Counted from the first letter of the stretch, positions 19,014 to 28,432 are shown. The stretch is DNA of 64,000 bases from Pseudoalteromonas luteoviolacea NCIMB 1944 (GCF_001625565.1 NZ_AUXS01000014.1:1-64000), one strand, 5' to 3'. A program made the numbers and translations. The notes: a model not told the origin generated them from the sequence alone.

Positions 19014-19541
19014 GTGGCTACTAAGCGATTATTTTTTGGTATTGGCTTGGCAAAAAGCGACGCCTTAGATATTCAGAGCTGGCTGGCTCAGCATGTGAGT
19101 GCGAATAAAGCGCCAACATTGATGCGTAACTGGCATCTGACTTTGGCTTTTTTGGGCCAAGTTGATAGTCAGCGAGAAGACGCGATGGTGGAGTTCGCAA
19201 AGACACTCGCTGCGCCGCCCTTTCAACTGCACTTCTCTCAAACCGGCTACTGGTCACACAATGGGATATTTTATTTGCGGCCCGATCACACTAATGCGCA
19301 TCACTTATTACAGTTAGCTGAGCCATTGCGACTTTGCGCGGAGCGGCAGGGGTTGTATCGCAACCCTTATCCGTTTTCACCGCACATTACCTTATTTAGA
19401 GGTGTTAAACCGACGCCTCAGGTAAACAGCCCGCTCATGCCTTTTTCTATTGCCGTGACGCAGTTTCACCTTTATCACTCGCATTCACAGGCTGATGGCT
19501 TGCATTATTCGCCGATCCACACATTTAAACTTAGCGCTTAA
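19014..19541 (+). CDS. thpR: RNA 2',3'-cyclic phosphodiesterase (2H family, ThpR/LigT)
   Basis: This 175-residue 2H phosphoesterase has the two HxT motifs that define the active site: WHLTLAFLGQ (about residue 40) and SPHITLFRG (about residue 123). Family members open 2',3'-cyclic phosphates on RNA. Translation starts at GTG directly after the stop of the preceding gene. The 3' end overlaps the convergent lysozyme-like gene by 11 bp. Confidence 0.88.
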   Translation: MATKRLFFGIGLAKSDALDIQSWLAQHVSANKAPTLMRNWHLTLAFLGQVDSQREDAMVEFAKTLAAPPFQLHFSQTGYWSHNGIFYLRPDHTNAHHLLQLAEPLRLCAERQGLYRNPYPFSPHITLFRGVKPTPQVNSPLMPFSIAVTQFHLYHSHSQADGLHYSPIHTFKLSA

Positions 19542-20181
19542 GCCAAGACAGCGCCTTGGTAAGAATATAGTGACTTAGCTTTTGCAGCATGCCGGTATGG
19601 CCACATTGTTTAAATAAGCGCTCTGTGGCTTGGTTGCGGGCAGTACTGACATGTTTTCGTCGACATTCTTTGGCGGCATCTTGCCAGTTTTCGCTGCGAA
19701 TGGCGTGCAATAAATTGGGCCATGCACGACTCAAGTTAGGAGTACCTAAATTGTACGCCATGTCGAGCAGCGCGAGCTGAGCATTGGTTGGCATACGGCG
19801 AAAGGGAATATAGCCGTTTTTTGCACTAAAGAGCGTTTCTAATTCAGCTTCAAACTCGGCAATTTTTTTCTCCAACAGTTTGATGCATTCTTCATGTGGT
19901 AAGTAGAGTTTGCAATGTGGTTCGTACCAGCTTGCCAGCCGTCCTGACTGGAGCCGTGTAATGTTTTCAAATTCTTGGCACTTAACTGCCCGACTTGCGG
20001 CTTTGTGCGTGGCTTTTTCTCGCAATGCCAATTTATTGAGCTGGTTGGCGCTGGTGATATGAAAGCCAGCTCCTAGGGTGACATTGCCCCGCGTATCAAG
20101 GTATAAATGGGCAATGACTCCTTCGTACAAACAAATGTGTTTGGCCGCTTTTCTACGGTTTACTGTATGGCGTTGGAACAA
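19531..20181 (-). CDS. Phage-type lysozyme (GH24-like)
   Basis: This 216-residue protein carries the T4/lambda-type endolysin core motif near its N-terminus: the catalytic Glu in LYEGVIAHLYLDTRGNVTLGAGF, written E-x8-D-x5-T, with glycines as in GH24. No signal peptide is visible. The only plausible initiation codon before the catalytic Glu is TTG at 20181, with AAGG about 8 nt upstream, overlapping the upstream gene by 22 nt, so expression is probably coupled. It may be a prophage-derived lysozyme kept next to mltD, but no other phage genes are nearby. Confidence 0.75.
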   Translation of the reverse strand: MFQRHTVNRRKAAKHICLYEGVIAHLYLDTRGNVTLGAGFHITSANQLNKLALREKATHKAASRAVKCQEFENITRLQSGRLASWYEPHCKLYLPHEECIKLLEKKIAEFEAELETLFSAKNGYIPFRRMPTNAQLALLDMAYNLGTPNLSRAWPNLLHAIRSENWQDAAKECRRKHVSTARNQATERLFKQCGHTGMLQKLSHYILTKALSWLKR

Positions 20182-20843
20182 CTCTCAACCTTTTTAACGT
20201 CTGACTCTTTGTTGACTATGTAGCATTGCTCTAGTAGAGAGCAATAGCAAGTATTTACTTCAATGTCATGGGCTATGTCGCCAATTTTCTCCCATAAGCT
20301 GTTGTTGAACTGGCTTCTTACCATAGAAAACAGCACCAAATCATTGCCATCAGCAAGTAGGGCATTGTTTGGGTTGCTGGTCACATACCAGCCAAACTGC
20401 TTCATGTAGTTGATGTCGGCATTGTCAGCTTGTGCTTCTTTCAGTGCTGACTGGTACGCCTTGAGGCTACAACAATCGTTTAGCAACTCGACCAAGCTAT
20501 CGTATTGTGTGTCGCGGTAGGTAAATAACATGGATTTGATCAGTGCGGGGCCCGTTCCGGAGTTTGTGACTTTCACTTTCATATGCGCACGCTCTGCTTC
20601 AATATCGTAATCACTGTAGCTGACCTGCAGCCAAGGCCAGGTTTCTGCGTACAATTGCCTCTCAGCAGCAGTGACTTGCTCTTGTGCGGCTTTGGCTTGC
20701 ATGTAGGTTGCGTAAAAGGAAGCAGCAGAGATTAAAATGGCACATAGCGCTAAAATACTGTTCATCTTTGAGCGTGACAAACGCAACTTCAGTTTGGGCT
20801 TAGTGCAGGGTGGTTCTGGTATTTGTTCTGGATGAGAAGACAT
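20160..20843 (-). CDS. Single-pass membrane protein of unknown function
   Basis: This 227-residue protein has a Pro/Lys-rich cytoplasmic N-terminus and one membrane segment (ILALCAILISAASFYATYM, about residues 30-48). A coiled segment (QAKAAQEQVTAAERQLYAE) follows, then a soluble domain (WPWLQVSYSDYDIEAERAHM) typical of phage-defence-neighbour or environment-sensing hypotheticals. Cysteines (NDCCSLK, NTCYCSLLEQC) lie in the C-terminal half. It lies between mltD and the lysozyme-like gene, which suggests an envelope role. I do not recognise the family. Confidence 0.6.
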   Translation of the reverse strand: MSSHPEQIPEPPCTKPKLKLRLSRSKMNSILALCAILISAASFYATYMQAKAAQEQVTAAERQLYAETWPWLQVSYSDYDIEAERAHMKVKVTNSGTGPALIKSMLFTYRDTQYDSLVELLNDCCSLKAYQSALKEAQADNADINYMKQFGWYVTSNPNNALLADGNDLVLFSMVRSQFNNSLWEKIGDIAHDIEVNTCYCSLLEQCYIVNKESDVKKVESCSNAIQ

Positions 20844-20865
20844 TATTCATTTCCTTTTGATGCGA

Positions 20866-22149
20866 TCAGGGAGCAGCCAAGAAGATGGTCAGCTGCTTGC
20901 CAATCTGCAATGTCGAGTTTGATAGTTCATTCCATTGCTTTAGCTTGTTTACTGAGACGTTAAATTGCTTAGCAATACGCCATAGACTGTCTCCGGATTT
21001 AACAGTATAGGTGTAATGTTGATCTGCCAATACCGGCAATACGAGGCGCTGTCCGATGCGTATGGTATCTGAGCGCAGTTGATTGAATGACTTTAACTGA
21101 CTGACGCTGAGTTCATAATTGGCGGCAATGACACTGAGGCTATCACCACGGCGAACTGTGTACGTTTGCCACTGGTTACTAGGCATGGTCGGCAGGTTTT
21201 GCGCATAAGCGGCCCACTCTGCGGTTTTGTCTATGGGCATGATCAATCGATTGGGCCCACCGAGCAAGGCCGGAAAACGTGCGTAGCCGGTGTTCAATTT
21301 TGCCAACATAGACCAGTTTGGATCTCTGTCTAAAATTGTCGCAGCTGGCAAAGAAACGACGCTGATCGCCGGTTGGTTTGCAATGGCTGGAAAGGGCATA
21401 AGCTGTTGTTTAAGTAATTGTGTTGCAGCGATGAGCTTTGGCACGTAATGACGCGTTTGACGTGGCAGTTTGAGGGCAAAAAAGTCGGTTGATTTTCCCG
21501 CTTTACGATTGTTTTCAATGGCCCTTAAAACACGTCCTTCGCCGGTGTTATAGGCGGCAATGGCGTGGTACCAATTACCATCAAAACGCTTGTGTAAATA
21601 GGTCAAAAAATCCAGTGCAGCATTGGTTGAATCAATGAGATCTTGGCGTCCATCGTACCAAGGGTTTATTTCGATACCATAATGTTTTGCAATCAAAGGC
21701 GTGAGTTGCCAAAGGCCTGAAGCGTGTTTGTGTGAGTAGGCCTGCATGTCAAAGTCGGTTTCGATCAAAGGCATCAGCGCTAGTTCAATGGGGAGTCCAC
21801 GCTTTTCGATTTCAGTGACAATATAGTACAACAGCGGATCTGCGCGCTGACTGATGGTATCCATGTAGTTGGGATGTTGGAGGTACCAATTTACCCGTGT
21901 CAGTACTCGAGGGTGACTTGAAGGAGCGAAACTGATTTGTTGGCGGATCCGCTGCCAAACATCTTCAACCTGCATTGGCGCAATGGGAAACGCTGAAGTT
22001 ACAGTCTCTTTGCTCTGTTCTGGTAAAGGCGATGGCTCGATATGTAATTCTGGCAGAGAGTTTTGGCTAAGATCTGTCGAGTCTTCTTGGGTAGATTGGC
22101 AGGCCGTCAGAGATAGGACCCAAGCAATAAGTAGCGATCGTTTAAGCAT
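20866..22149 (-). CDS. mltD: Membrane-bound lytic murein transglycosylase D
   Basis: This 427-residue lipoprotein (signal LLIAWVLSLTAC, lipobox LTAC) cleaves peptidoglycan glycan strands. The SLT domain (about 100-260) contains the catalytic Glu in ELALMPLIETDFDMQAYS, then ASGLWQLTPLIAKHYG and AIAAYNTGEGRV. Two LysM repeats follow near the C-terminus (YTVRRGDSLSVIAANYEL and YTVKSGDSLWRIAKQFNV). This domain set is diagnostic for MltD. The next gene downstream on the same strand begins 23 bp after the stop. Confidence 0.93.
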   Translation of the reverse strand: MLKRSLLIAWVLSLTACQSTQEDSTDLSQNSLPELHIEPSPLPEQSKETVTSAFPIAPMQVEDVWQRIRQQISFAPSSHPRVLTRVNWYLQHPNYMDTISQRADPLLYYIVTEIEKRGLPIELALMPLIETDFDMQAYSHKHASGLWQLTPLIAKHYGIEINPWYDGRQDLIDSTNAALDFLTYLHKRFDGNWYHAIAAYNTGEGRVLRAIENNRKAGKSTDFFALKLPRQTRHYVPKLIAATQLLKQQLMPFPAIANQPAISVVSLPAATILDRDPNWSMLAKLNTGYARFPALLGGPNRLIMPIDKTAEWAAYAQNLPTMPSNQWQTYTVRRGDSLSVIAANYELSVSQLKSFNQLRSDTIRIGQRLVLPVLADQHYTYTVKSGDSLWRIAKQFNVSVNKLKQWNELSNSTLQIGKQLTIFLAAP

Positions 22150-22326
22150 GGTAGCGCCGTATTGTTGTTATTCTTCTGGCACTATTTTATAAGTTAGTGA
22201 AATAAATACACAAGTTAAAAAAATTGGTACACCAAGCTTAATTTACATAGTTTCTGTTTATTTTTTGAACTAAACTGGGTGTGAGTGCGTTTAAGTAAGT
22301 AGTTCCATTTAGCAAGAGGTGTTTTT

Positions 22327-22623
22327 ATGGATCGCACAGAATTGAAAGAGCAATTTGAGCATAGTTATATGGATCCCATTATTCTGAGCTATGCAGACTC
22401 CAATCATTATTTGGCTGGTGGTTTAGATGTATTAGGTAATTATCATCTGATCACGGACAAACAGGGTAAAGTGGTGACCTACAATTCACTGCGTGAAGCT
22501 GAGGTTGAACTGGCACATCTCGGTGCCACAGAAGCCACCCTCGACATGGAAACCGCCTATGATGAAATGGTCGGTAGCGTCAGTGATGGCCACTGCCGTT
22601 TTAAGTTACCCTTAGTGCATTGA
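22327..22623 (+). CDS. Small conserved protein, DUF6482-like
   Basis: This 98-residue acidic soluble protein reads DPIILSYADSNHYLAGGLD followed by HLITDKQGKVVTYNSLREA. This pattern fits the small DUF6482 family of gammaproteobacteria; the assignment is by memory of sequence character and is moderate. AAGAGGTG precedes the ATG. It is divergent from mltD and convergent with the outer-membrane gene; function unknown. Confidence 0.6.
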   Translation: MDRTELKEQFEHSYMDPIILSYADSNHYLAGGLDVLGNYHLITDKQGKVVTYNSLREAEVELAHLGATEATLDMETAYDEMVGSVSDGHCRFKLPLVH

Positions 22624-22637
22624 CCTGAGTCCCTTGA

Positions 22638-22654
22638 TGGGGCGCTATGCCCCA
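22638..22654. terminator. Short stem-loop between convergent genes
   Basis: TGGGGC and GCCCCA form a 6-bp GC-rich stem in the 33-bp gap between the DUF6482-like gene and the outer-membrane gene. It lacks T-runs, so it is a weak bidirectional terminator at best. Confidence 0.35.
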
Positions 22655-22656
22655 GT

Positions 22657-24648
22657 CTACAACTGTCCCAGTAACGAAATGGTGACAACAGGATCGACAC
22701 GTTCATCAAAACGCCGTGTGCCTATGTACGAACCATGTCGATTGTTGGCGTAAAAGTTTTGCACATAGCTGTATTTGGCCGTGTTAAGCGCGGTCAAGGA
22801 GATATGCATCCGTAAATCAGTGAACAGTTGATATTCTGCAAATGCGTTTACTTCTACTTGGTCTTTTTCTATGTATATTTCGTCAACGTAATAATTGGTC
22901 TCTTTTTCTGGGATGTACATATCAAGTCCCCAGCTATATTGCTGCATATCTTGACGAAACTCGATATTCGCGCTTTGGGGTGTGAGGCCGTCAACAGGCC
23001 GGTTTCCTGCGAGTGGGTCATCATATTGCGCATGCGCAAAATCATAGCTGACGCTCAATTGACTCCCTTCAAGCCAGTGCTCTGTTTGCCAAGTTGCACT
23101 GAGAGAGGCGCCAAACTGACTCGCATGTCCCGCATTGCCTATCATAGTGTCGCCATCGGGTAATTGCAGGTATTCATGTATGTCTTTTTGCCACTGGTGA
23201 AATACATTGAAATTCATCACTAGGGTATCGGCTAGGCGGATATTGAACTGGGCCGCCACCTCACTGTATTGGCTTGGCCTCAGTTGCAGGTTGCCAGATT
23301 GTGTGCGGTCAAATTCAGCATCTTGGCTCTGCACAAAGTCATCAAAATCGAGCTGATCTACGTGATGCTGAGCAGTAAAAATAACATCCCAATTCGATTG
23401 AGGGTCGTAACTTAACCTTGCTACAGGTTTGATAAAACCCAAATAGGTTTTACTGCCTTGCTGAGCGCTACTGGATAACGTTGTACGCTCCGTATTTAAG
23501 CGAGTATACAATTGCCACTGTTCGCTTAGTTCTGTGGTGATAGCTGCATAAGGTTGATAGCGTAACTCGGTGACTTGGCCTTGCTCAAATCCACTGTCGT
23601 AATAGGTTATTGCATGCAACTGATTGCGGCTGATTTCAATGCCCATTTCTGGTGCATAGCGCATGTTAGGCGCGCTAAAATTAAATTGTACTACTTGCTC
23701 TTGCTGAACCTTGTGTTGCTGATATAAATCTGCAATTGGGCCGTGCTGATATGTTACCTCGTTGGCATCGGTCATATTACGATTGTGCAGCGCAATAAAC
23801 TGCCATTGACTATGTTGGCCACTGTGTTGCCAATTAACACTCATTTCATACTCAGATTCAGATAGATAGCTATCAAACAGCCAGGGAAGTTGCTGAGCAC
23901 TAGTGCGGCGTTGTGCTATTTGTGTGCCGTCATTGGTCGCTTTAATTGACAGTGCTAGCCGAGTGTCTTCGAGATTGCGCTGACTGGTTAATGAAACTTG
24001 TCGGCTATTGAGTTTCTCAAAGAAATCTTCATGGCCTTGCTCAAGCGTCATGCCAACTTTATCGCGTTCATCATACAGTGAGGTTGATTGATAGCGGTCA
24101 TCTTGATAGTGCATATTGACCTGATGCTGCCATGCGTCTGCGGGTAACGAAATTTGAGCTGCCAACTCACTGGGTCGATAAGCCTGATAAGCTGAAGTGA
24201 GTTTACTGCGCGCTTGCCAGTGTGCGCTGAGTTTGGGCGCACGGGTGATCACATTAACCAATTGATTAAATTGATTTGCAGTGCCAAAGGGGTGACCGCT
24301 GTTGTATAGATGGATAGCGGCAATTTGGTCGCTTGGCAGCTGTCTTAAAATATTGGTGAGCGACTCAGACTTAGAAACAGCAGCTGCGCCATTGATCAGC
24401 ACATTGCCTGCGGCAGCACTGAGCCCGCGTTGTGAGTTCGATTGCGATAAAGTAAAGCCAGGTAGCTGGTTGATTTTATCTAGTGCATTTTGTCCATATA
24501 GATTGTCGAGTGCCGAGTCTGTGAATTGTACAACGGCAAATTGCTCACTGTTAAGAGGCGGTACTTCTGCTGCGGCTGAGGCACCAAAATAGCATACACC
24601 TAGGCAGTAAAAACTGAGCGAGATGGCCCGATAGTTACGAAATGTCAT
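22657..24648 (-). CDS. TonB-dependent-receptor-like outer membrane protein
   Basis: This 663-residue protein has a signal peptide (SLSFYCLGVCYFGASAAA). A plug-like domain follows (LYGQNALDKINQLPGFTLSQ, GNVLINGAAAVSKSESL, LPSDQIAAIHLYN). The rest is a long stretch of alternating beta-strands suited to a barrel and ends in a hydrophobic strand with terminal SLLGQL. It lacks an obvious carboxypeptidase-like N-terminal domain and a clear TonB box. It lies at the 3' end of a regulator series (two-component system, LytTR), which suggests regulated expression. Ligand unknown. Confidence 0.7.
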   Translation of the reverse strand: MTFRNYRAISLSFYCLGVCYFGASAAAEVPPLNSEQFAVVQFTDSALDNLYGQNALDKINQLPGFTLSQSNSQRGLSAAAGNVLINGAAAVSKSESLTNILRQLPSDQIAAIHLYNSGHPFGTANQFNQLVNVITRAPKLSAHWQARSKLTSAYQAYRPSELAAQISLPADAWQHQVNMHYQDDRYQSTSLYDERDKVGMTLEQGHEDFFEKLNSRQVSLTSQRNLEDTRLALSIKATNDGTQIAQRRTSAQQLPWLFDSYLSESEYEMSVNWQHSGQHSQWQFIALHNRNMTDANEVTYQHGPIADLYQQHKVQQEQVVQFNFSAPNMRYAPEMGIEISRNQLHAITYYDSGFEQGQVTELRYQPYAAITTELSEQWQLYTRLNTERTTLSSSAQQGSKTYLGFIKPVARLSYDPQSNWDVIFTAQHHVDQLDFDDFVQSQDAEFDRTQSGNLQLRPSQYSEVAAQFNIRLADTLVMNFNVFHQWQKDIHEYLQLPDGDTMIGNAGHASQFGASLSATWQTEHWLEGSQLSVSYDFAHAQYDDPLAGNRPVDGLTPQSANIEFRQDMQQYSWGLDMYIPEKETNYYVDEIYIEKDQVEVNAFAEYQLFTDLRMHISLTALNTAKYSYVQNFYANNRHGSYIGTRRFDERVDPVVTISLLGQL

Positions 24649-24765
24649 GGTTGATTGAGTCCCTTGTCAACTTACTTGCTGACGATATTTGAATAAATCA
24701 ATCTATGCTAATCAATAACCTAGGGATAGTTGGTCGCTTTTTGGGACGAATGGATAGGTATTGTT

Positions 24766-24794
24766 CACTCGTCCCAAGTGGCGCGGGACGAGTG
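24766..24794. other. 10-bp stem-loop between regulator and outer-membrane gene
   Basis: CACTCGTCCC and GGGACGAGTG form a perfect 10-bp stem with a 9-nt loop. A third partial copy (GGGACGAA) lies about 25 bp to the left. It could be a terminator for the LytTR transcript (minus strand) without a T-run, or an operator for the receptor gene. Confidence 0.45.
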
Positions 24795-24806
24795 CTGTGC
24801 TGGCTG

Positions 24807-25559
24807 CTACGCGACATGTTTGAGTTTGGCTTTGAGCGCGGGCTTAAATGCTTTACTCAGCGCAACGGTTTGACCGCTTTTGAGTAACACCAGTCCGCTG
24901 CCTGAGGGCTTGATTTGAATACGTTCAATGTAGTTCAAGTTGACCAGATGAGAGCGGTGGGTGCGGACAAATTGAGAGTTGGGTAGTTGCTGCTCAACTT
25001 GCTTTAATGTGATGCGCTTAAGGAAATGCTGATGCTCAGTATGCAGCTCAACATAATTGCTGGCAGAGTTAATATGGGTGATATCATCATAACTTAATAA
25101 TGCGGTTTTGCTGCCAGCATCTACTTCAAACACGTCGTGTTGTTCGGTTAATTCTGTGCGTAAGAAAGTATGCCAAAGATAGCTGATCACACCTAATACC
25201 AATGGGTGTGACGGCGCGAAATAAAGCATGGTATAAGGGATCGGATCGCACAGTACCAAGAAGTCAAAAATGGCTTGATAGGTCATAGAAATACACAGCA
25301 TCAGTGAGATAATCGCGATCCATCTTTGTTTCGTTAAAAGCTTTGCACTGTGGTATTGGCTGAGTAAACGAAATACGATAGGCGTCAGCACATACCAGAT
25401 CCCCCATTCTTGCAAAGCCCATCCCGGTCGATTGTTGATCTCCTCAGCGGGTGGCATAGCCCAATCGTAGAGTACATAGGTCGCCGTCATGAAGAAGATG
25501 AATGCACTCCAACCTGCACAGGAGATCAGCCATTCCTTTTTAAGTTGTTCAGTCATCAT
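24807..25559 (-). CDS. Membrane-anchored LytTR-type transcription regulator
   Basis: This 250-residue protein has an N-terminal half with about four membrane segments (LISCAGWSAFIFFMTATYVL, IAIISLMLCISMTYQAIF, ...). The C-terminal LytTR DNA-binding domain follows (ITHINSASNYVELHTEHQH, FVRTHRSHLVNLNYIERI). No receiver domain is present, so it may sense through the membrane part. It lies between a histidine kinase and an outer-membrane receptor gene. The target is probably the neighbouring receptor or export genes (inference). Confidence 0.8.
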   Translation of the reverse strand: MMTEQLKKEWLISCAGWSAFIFFMTATYVLYDWAMPPAEEINNRPGWALQEWGIWYVLTPIVFRLLSQYHSAKLLTKQRWIAIISLMLCISMTYQAIFDFLVLCDPIPYTMLYFAPSHPLVLGVISYLWHTFLRTELTEQHDVFEVDAGSKTALLSYDDITHINSASNYVELHTEHQHFLKRITLKQVEQQLPNSQFVRTHRSHLVNLNYIERIQIKPSGSGLVLLKSGQTVALSKAFKPALKAKLKHVA

Positions 25560-25645
25560 GTAACCCTAAATCAGAAACGCGGTAGTAGTTTACTAGAATA
25601 ATTCTATTTGCCTATATAATTGTGATGATATTTTAAGCAGGTTGC

Positions 25646-26950
25646 TTAACCGAACACACAACGAAAACAGGCGCCTTTTGGACGATTTAAATAAATGAGC
25701 TCACCGCCATGTTGAACCATTATCTGTCTCGATAAGCTGAGACCAATACCTGAGCCTTGCTGTTTGGTTGAAAAAAACGGCACAAACATCATTTTGCTGG
25801 CTTGTTCACTGACGCCCGGACCATTGTCACAGATATCGACACACAGTTGACCTTGTTCGTTAACTAAGCTTGTTAGCTGGATTTTGGGAGTACTATTAGC
25901 GGTTGTGGTCATCGCTTCAATGGCATTTTTACCAAGGTTGATGAGTACTTGTTCAATTTGTTTTACGTCGAGTGTGCACATAGTGTGTGCTGCACACGCT
26001 ACTTCAAATTGCACACCGGGGTGCTGAGCAGTAAATAACTGTTTTATCGAATTTAGCAGGTCGTTCAGATTTGTGGGTTGCAACTTGGGCGCAGGTAAAT
26101 TACTTAAGTGTCTAAACTCTTGTATAAATTCACTTAAATGTGCGCTTCTGGACGCCAAAGTCGTCAAAGCAAGGGATAAGTCTTGTTTGTCGTCTAGCTC
26201 GTCAAATGTCTGTCCTTCGGGGAGCAAGGTTAAGCAAGTTTGCGCCATCGATGCTAAAGGTGTGATTGAGTTTGCGACCTCGTGTGTCAACACTTTGGTT
26301 AATTGTTTATACGCTTGCTGCTCTTTGGCATTGAGTTGCTCAGTAATAGGTTGCAGTGTCACCACTTTGTATTCTTGATACTGCACTCGTAAGGTGCTTA
26401 CTTGTATATACAGGGTGTCTGGCTGCTCTTTACGTTGCCACGTAAAGGTGCCATGTTGGTTTGTTGTGGCTTCAGAAATGAATTTATACGCCTCGGCACT
26501 TCCTGCATTCAGTGATTGTAAATGGTTGATTTTAATACCAAGTTGCTTGCTCGCAGCGGAGCTTTGCTCAATCACTTGCTCATGCTCATTACAGATTAAC
26601 ATCGGCAGATCCATATGATTGAATACCGCGTTGATAAACTGTACCTGTCGCTCAGCATCTATTTGTGCGGCTTGCATATGCGCTCGAGCCTGTTCGTAAC
26701 TTTTGCGTAGTGGGTGAGCCAGTGGCAAACCGAGTGTGTGATCGCCATTGGCTAAAGCGCGAAACAATTGCTCAGGATAGCGCAATGTTTGTTGAAAGAG
26801 GCGACTGATCCAACCTATTTGCATAATGGTAATAAGTAGCATGACCGCCGTAACCGCACTGACTCCATAATGAGTAATGGATAGATACAGTAAAGCGCCA
26901 CTCAACAGTAAACTGACAGTGCCAAGCATAGCCTTAAAGTGTATATCCAT
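25646..26950 (-). CDS. Sensor histidine kinase (NtrY/AtoS-like)
   Basis: This 434-residue membrane histidine kinase has two hydrophobic segments at residues 8-50. A PAS-like region (NAVFNHMDLPMLICNEHEQV) precedes the phosphoacceptor box LTHEVANSITPLASMAQ (His about 228). The ATP-binding domain has N-box NLGKNAIEAM, G1 DNGPGVS and G2 GSGIGLSLSRQI. It ends 3 bp beyond the response regulator stop in the same operon, so the two form a cognate pair. The periplasmic loop is nearly absent, pointing to sensing within the membrane or cytoplasm. Confidence 0.88.
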   Translation of the reverse strand: MDIHFKAMLGTVSLLLSGALLYLSITHYGVSAVTAVMLLITIMQIGWISRLFQQTLRYPEQLFRALANGDHTLGLPLAHPLRKSYEQARAHMQAAQIDAERQVQFINAVFNHMDLPMLICNEHEQVIEQSSAASKQLGIKINHLQSLNAGSAEAYKFISEATTNQHGTFTWQRKEQPDTLYIQVSTLRVQYQEYKVVTLQPITEQLNAKEQQAYKQLTKVLTHEVANSITPLASMAQTCLTLLPEGQTFDELDDKQDLSLALTTLASRSAHLSEFIQEFRHLSNLPAPKLQPTNLNDLLNSIKQLFTAQHPGVQFEVACAAHTMCTLDVKQIEQVLINLGKNAIEAMTTTANSTPKIQLTSLVNEQGQLCVDICDNGPGVSEQASKMMFVPFFSTKQQGSGIGLSLSRQIMVQHGGELIYLNRPKGACFRCVFG

Positions 26951-26953
26951 GGG

Positions 26954-28333
26954 TTACAGCCCGTACTTTTCTAGGCGGCGGTACATTGCGCCTCGCGTCA
27001 GTCCCAGCGCTTTAGCTGCGTGACTGACATTACCTTGGTGGTGCTTCAGTGCCGCACGTATGGTGCGCTGCTCAATAATTTCTAAATCAAAGGTATCAGA
27101 TTGCAGAGCCTCATTTTGTGCATCATTCGTTTGCTTCTCAGCAACCAGCACGTGATGAATGGCAAGCTCGCTGCCTTCGGATAAGATCACGGCGCGCTCG
27201 ATAGTATGGGCGAGTTCACGCACATTGCCGGGCCAGTGATATGCGCATAGTGAACGCATAGCACTGGGAGGCAGGGTTAAATCACGGCGGTACTTTTGCT
27301 GATAGATATCGACATAGTGCTGCACGAGCAGAGGAATATCTGCTTGACGCTCTCTTAGCGGTGGAAGGCGGATCTCAATGGTGTTGATTCGATATAACAG
27401 ATCTTGGCGAAACTGCCCATTTGCAACGGCTTCTGGGAGTGCTTCATTGGTTGCACATATAAGGCGAATATCAGTATCGATGACCTTATTACTACCAATC
27501 GGGGTGATCTGTCTGTTTTGGATAGCAGCAAGCAATTTAACTTGCTGTGCGAGAGGCATATTAGCGACTTCATCTAAAAATAAGCTGCCGCCGTGAGCCA
27601 GTTCAAAACGACCAACACGATCTGCTTTTGCATCGGTAAATGCCCCTTTCTTATGGCCAAATAGCTCACTTTCAAATAAGTTTTCCGAAACGGCACCCAT
27701 ATCAAGGCTAATAAATGGCATGTGCGCGCGTGGACTTTGGGCATGAATGGCGTGTGCCGTGAGCTCTTTACCTGTGCCACTTTCCCCTGTAATTAAGATA
27801 TTTGCATCGGTTTTCGCTGCTTTCTCTAAAGTATCAAACACTTGCAGCATGGCATCACTTTGGCCCAAAAATTCACTTTGGGGAGAACTGAGGGCCTGAC
27901 TGAGTCCTTGTGTTTGTCGTGATAATTGGTTGAGTGCTTTTTTGTCTTGCGCATGTGCGAGCGCGGTGGCAATAACCGTCAGGAGTTGATCGTTTTGCCA
28001 TGGCTTGGCAACAAAGTCGGTTGCGCCATTTTTGATGGCTTCGACGGCGAGCTGCACGTCACTATATGCGGTCATCAGTACCACGGCTATGCTCTGATCT
28101 TGGGCGTGGATTTTTTTTAGCCAGTAGAACCCCTCTTGGCCACTGATGGCATCTCGATCAAAGTTCATATCGAGTAAAATAACATCAACAGGATGACTAT
28201 CAAGCAGTGATGCAACGTCAAACGGATTATTTGTCGTGATGATTTTTTTATGGTGCTTTTTCAGCAGTAATTTTGCTGCAAGTAAGACGTCTGTGTTGTC
28301 GTCGACGATAAGAATGGTGCCGTGCTTGTCCAT
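26954..28333 (-). CDS. Sigma-54-dependent NtrC-family response regulator
   Basis: This 459-residue activator has three domains. The receiver domain (1-120) has the phosphoacceptor in VILLDMNF. The AAA+ domain has Walker A GESGTGKE and Walker B GGSLFLDEVANM; the sigma-54-contact loop reads GAFTDA rather than the usual GAFTGA. The Fis-type HTH at the C-terminus is GNVSHAAKALGLTRGAMYRRLEKYGL. It is divergent from the MacAB-like operon, whose upstream region carries a sigma-54 promoter and a palindrome, so it very likely activates that operon when phosphorylated by its partner kinase. Confidence 0.9.
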   Translation of the reverse strand: MDKHGTILIVDDNTDVLLAAKLLLKKHHKKIITTNNPFDVASLLDSHPVDVILLDMNFDRDAISGQEGFYWLKKIHAQDQSIAVVLMTAYSDVQLAVEAIKNGATDFVAKPWQNDQLLTVIATALAHAQDKKALNQLSRQTQGLSQALSSPQSEFLGQSDAMLQVFDTLEKAAKTDANILITGESGTGKELTAHAIHAQSPRAHMPFISLDMGAVSENLFESELFGHKKGAFTDAKADRVGRFELAHGGSLFLDEVANMPLAQQVKLLAAIQNRQITPIGSNKVIDTDIRLICATNEALPEAVANGQFRQDLLYRINTIEIRLPPLRERQADIPLLVQHYVDIYQQKYRRDLTLPPSAMRSLCAYHWPGNVRELAHTIERAVILSEGSELAIHHVLVAEKQTNDAQNEALQSDTFDLEIIEQRTIRAALKHHQGNVSHAAKALGLTRGAMYRRLEKYGL

Positions 28334-28393
28334 GCGATGAGCTCGTTATAGTTATTTTTTGACCGTTAGAGCTTAACGTAAAACCCGTTTAAC

Positions 28394-28432
28394 TGTCCAA
28401 TTATGGACATCAACCTGTTCTGTTTTCGGACA
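28394..28432 (+). promoter_or_regulatory. Candidate enhancer sites for the NtrC-like regulator
   Basis: TGTCCA-N4-TGGACA at 28394-28409 is a perfect 6-bp inverted repeat. A second, degenerate site (TGTTTTCGGACA, 28421-28432) follows within 12 bp. They lie 62-100 bp before the sigma-54 promoter, the usual distance for an upstream activating sequence. Confidence 0.55.
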
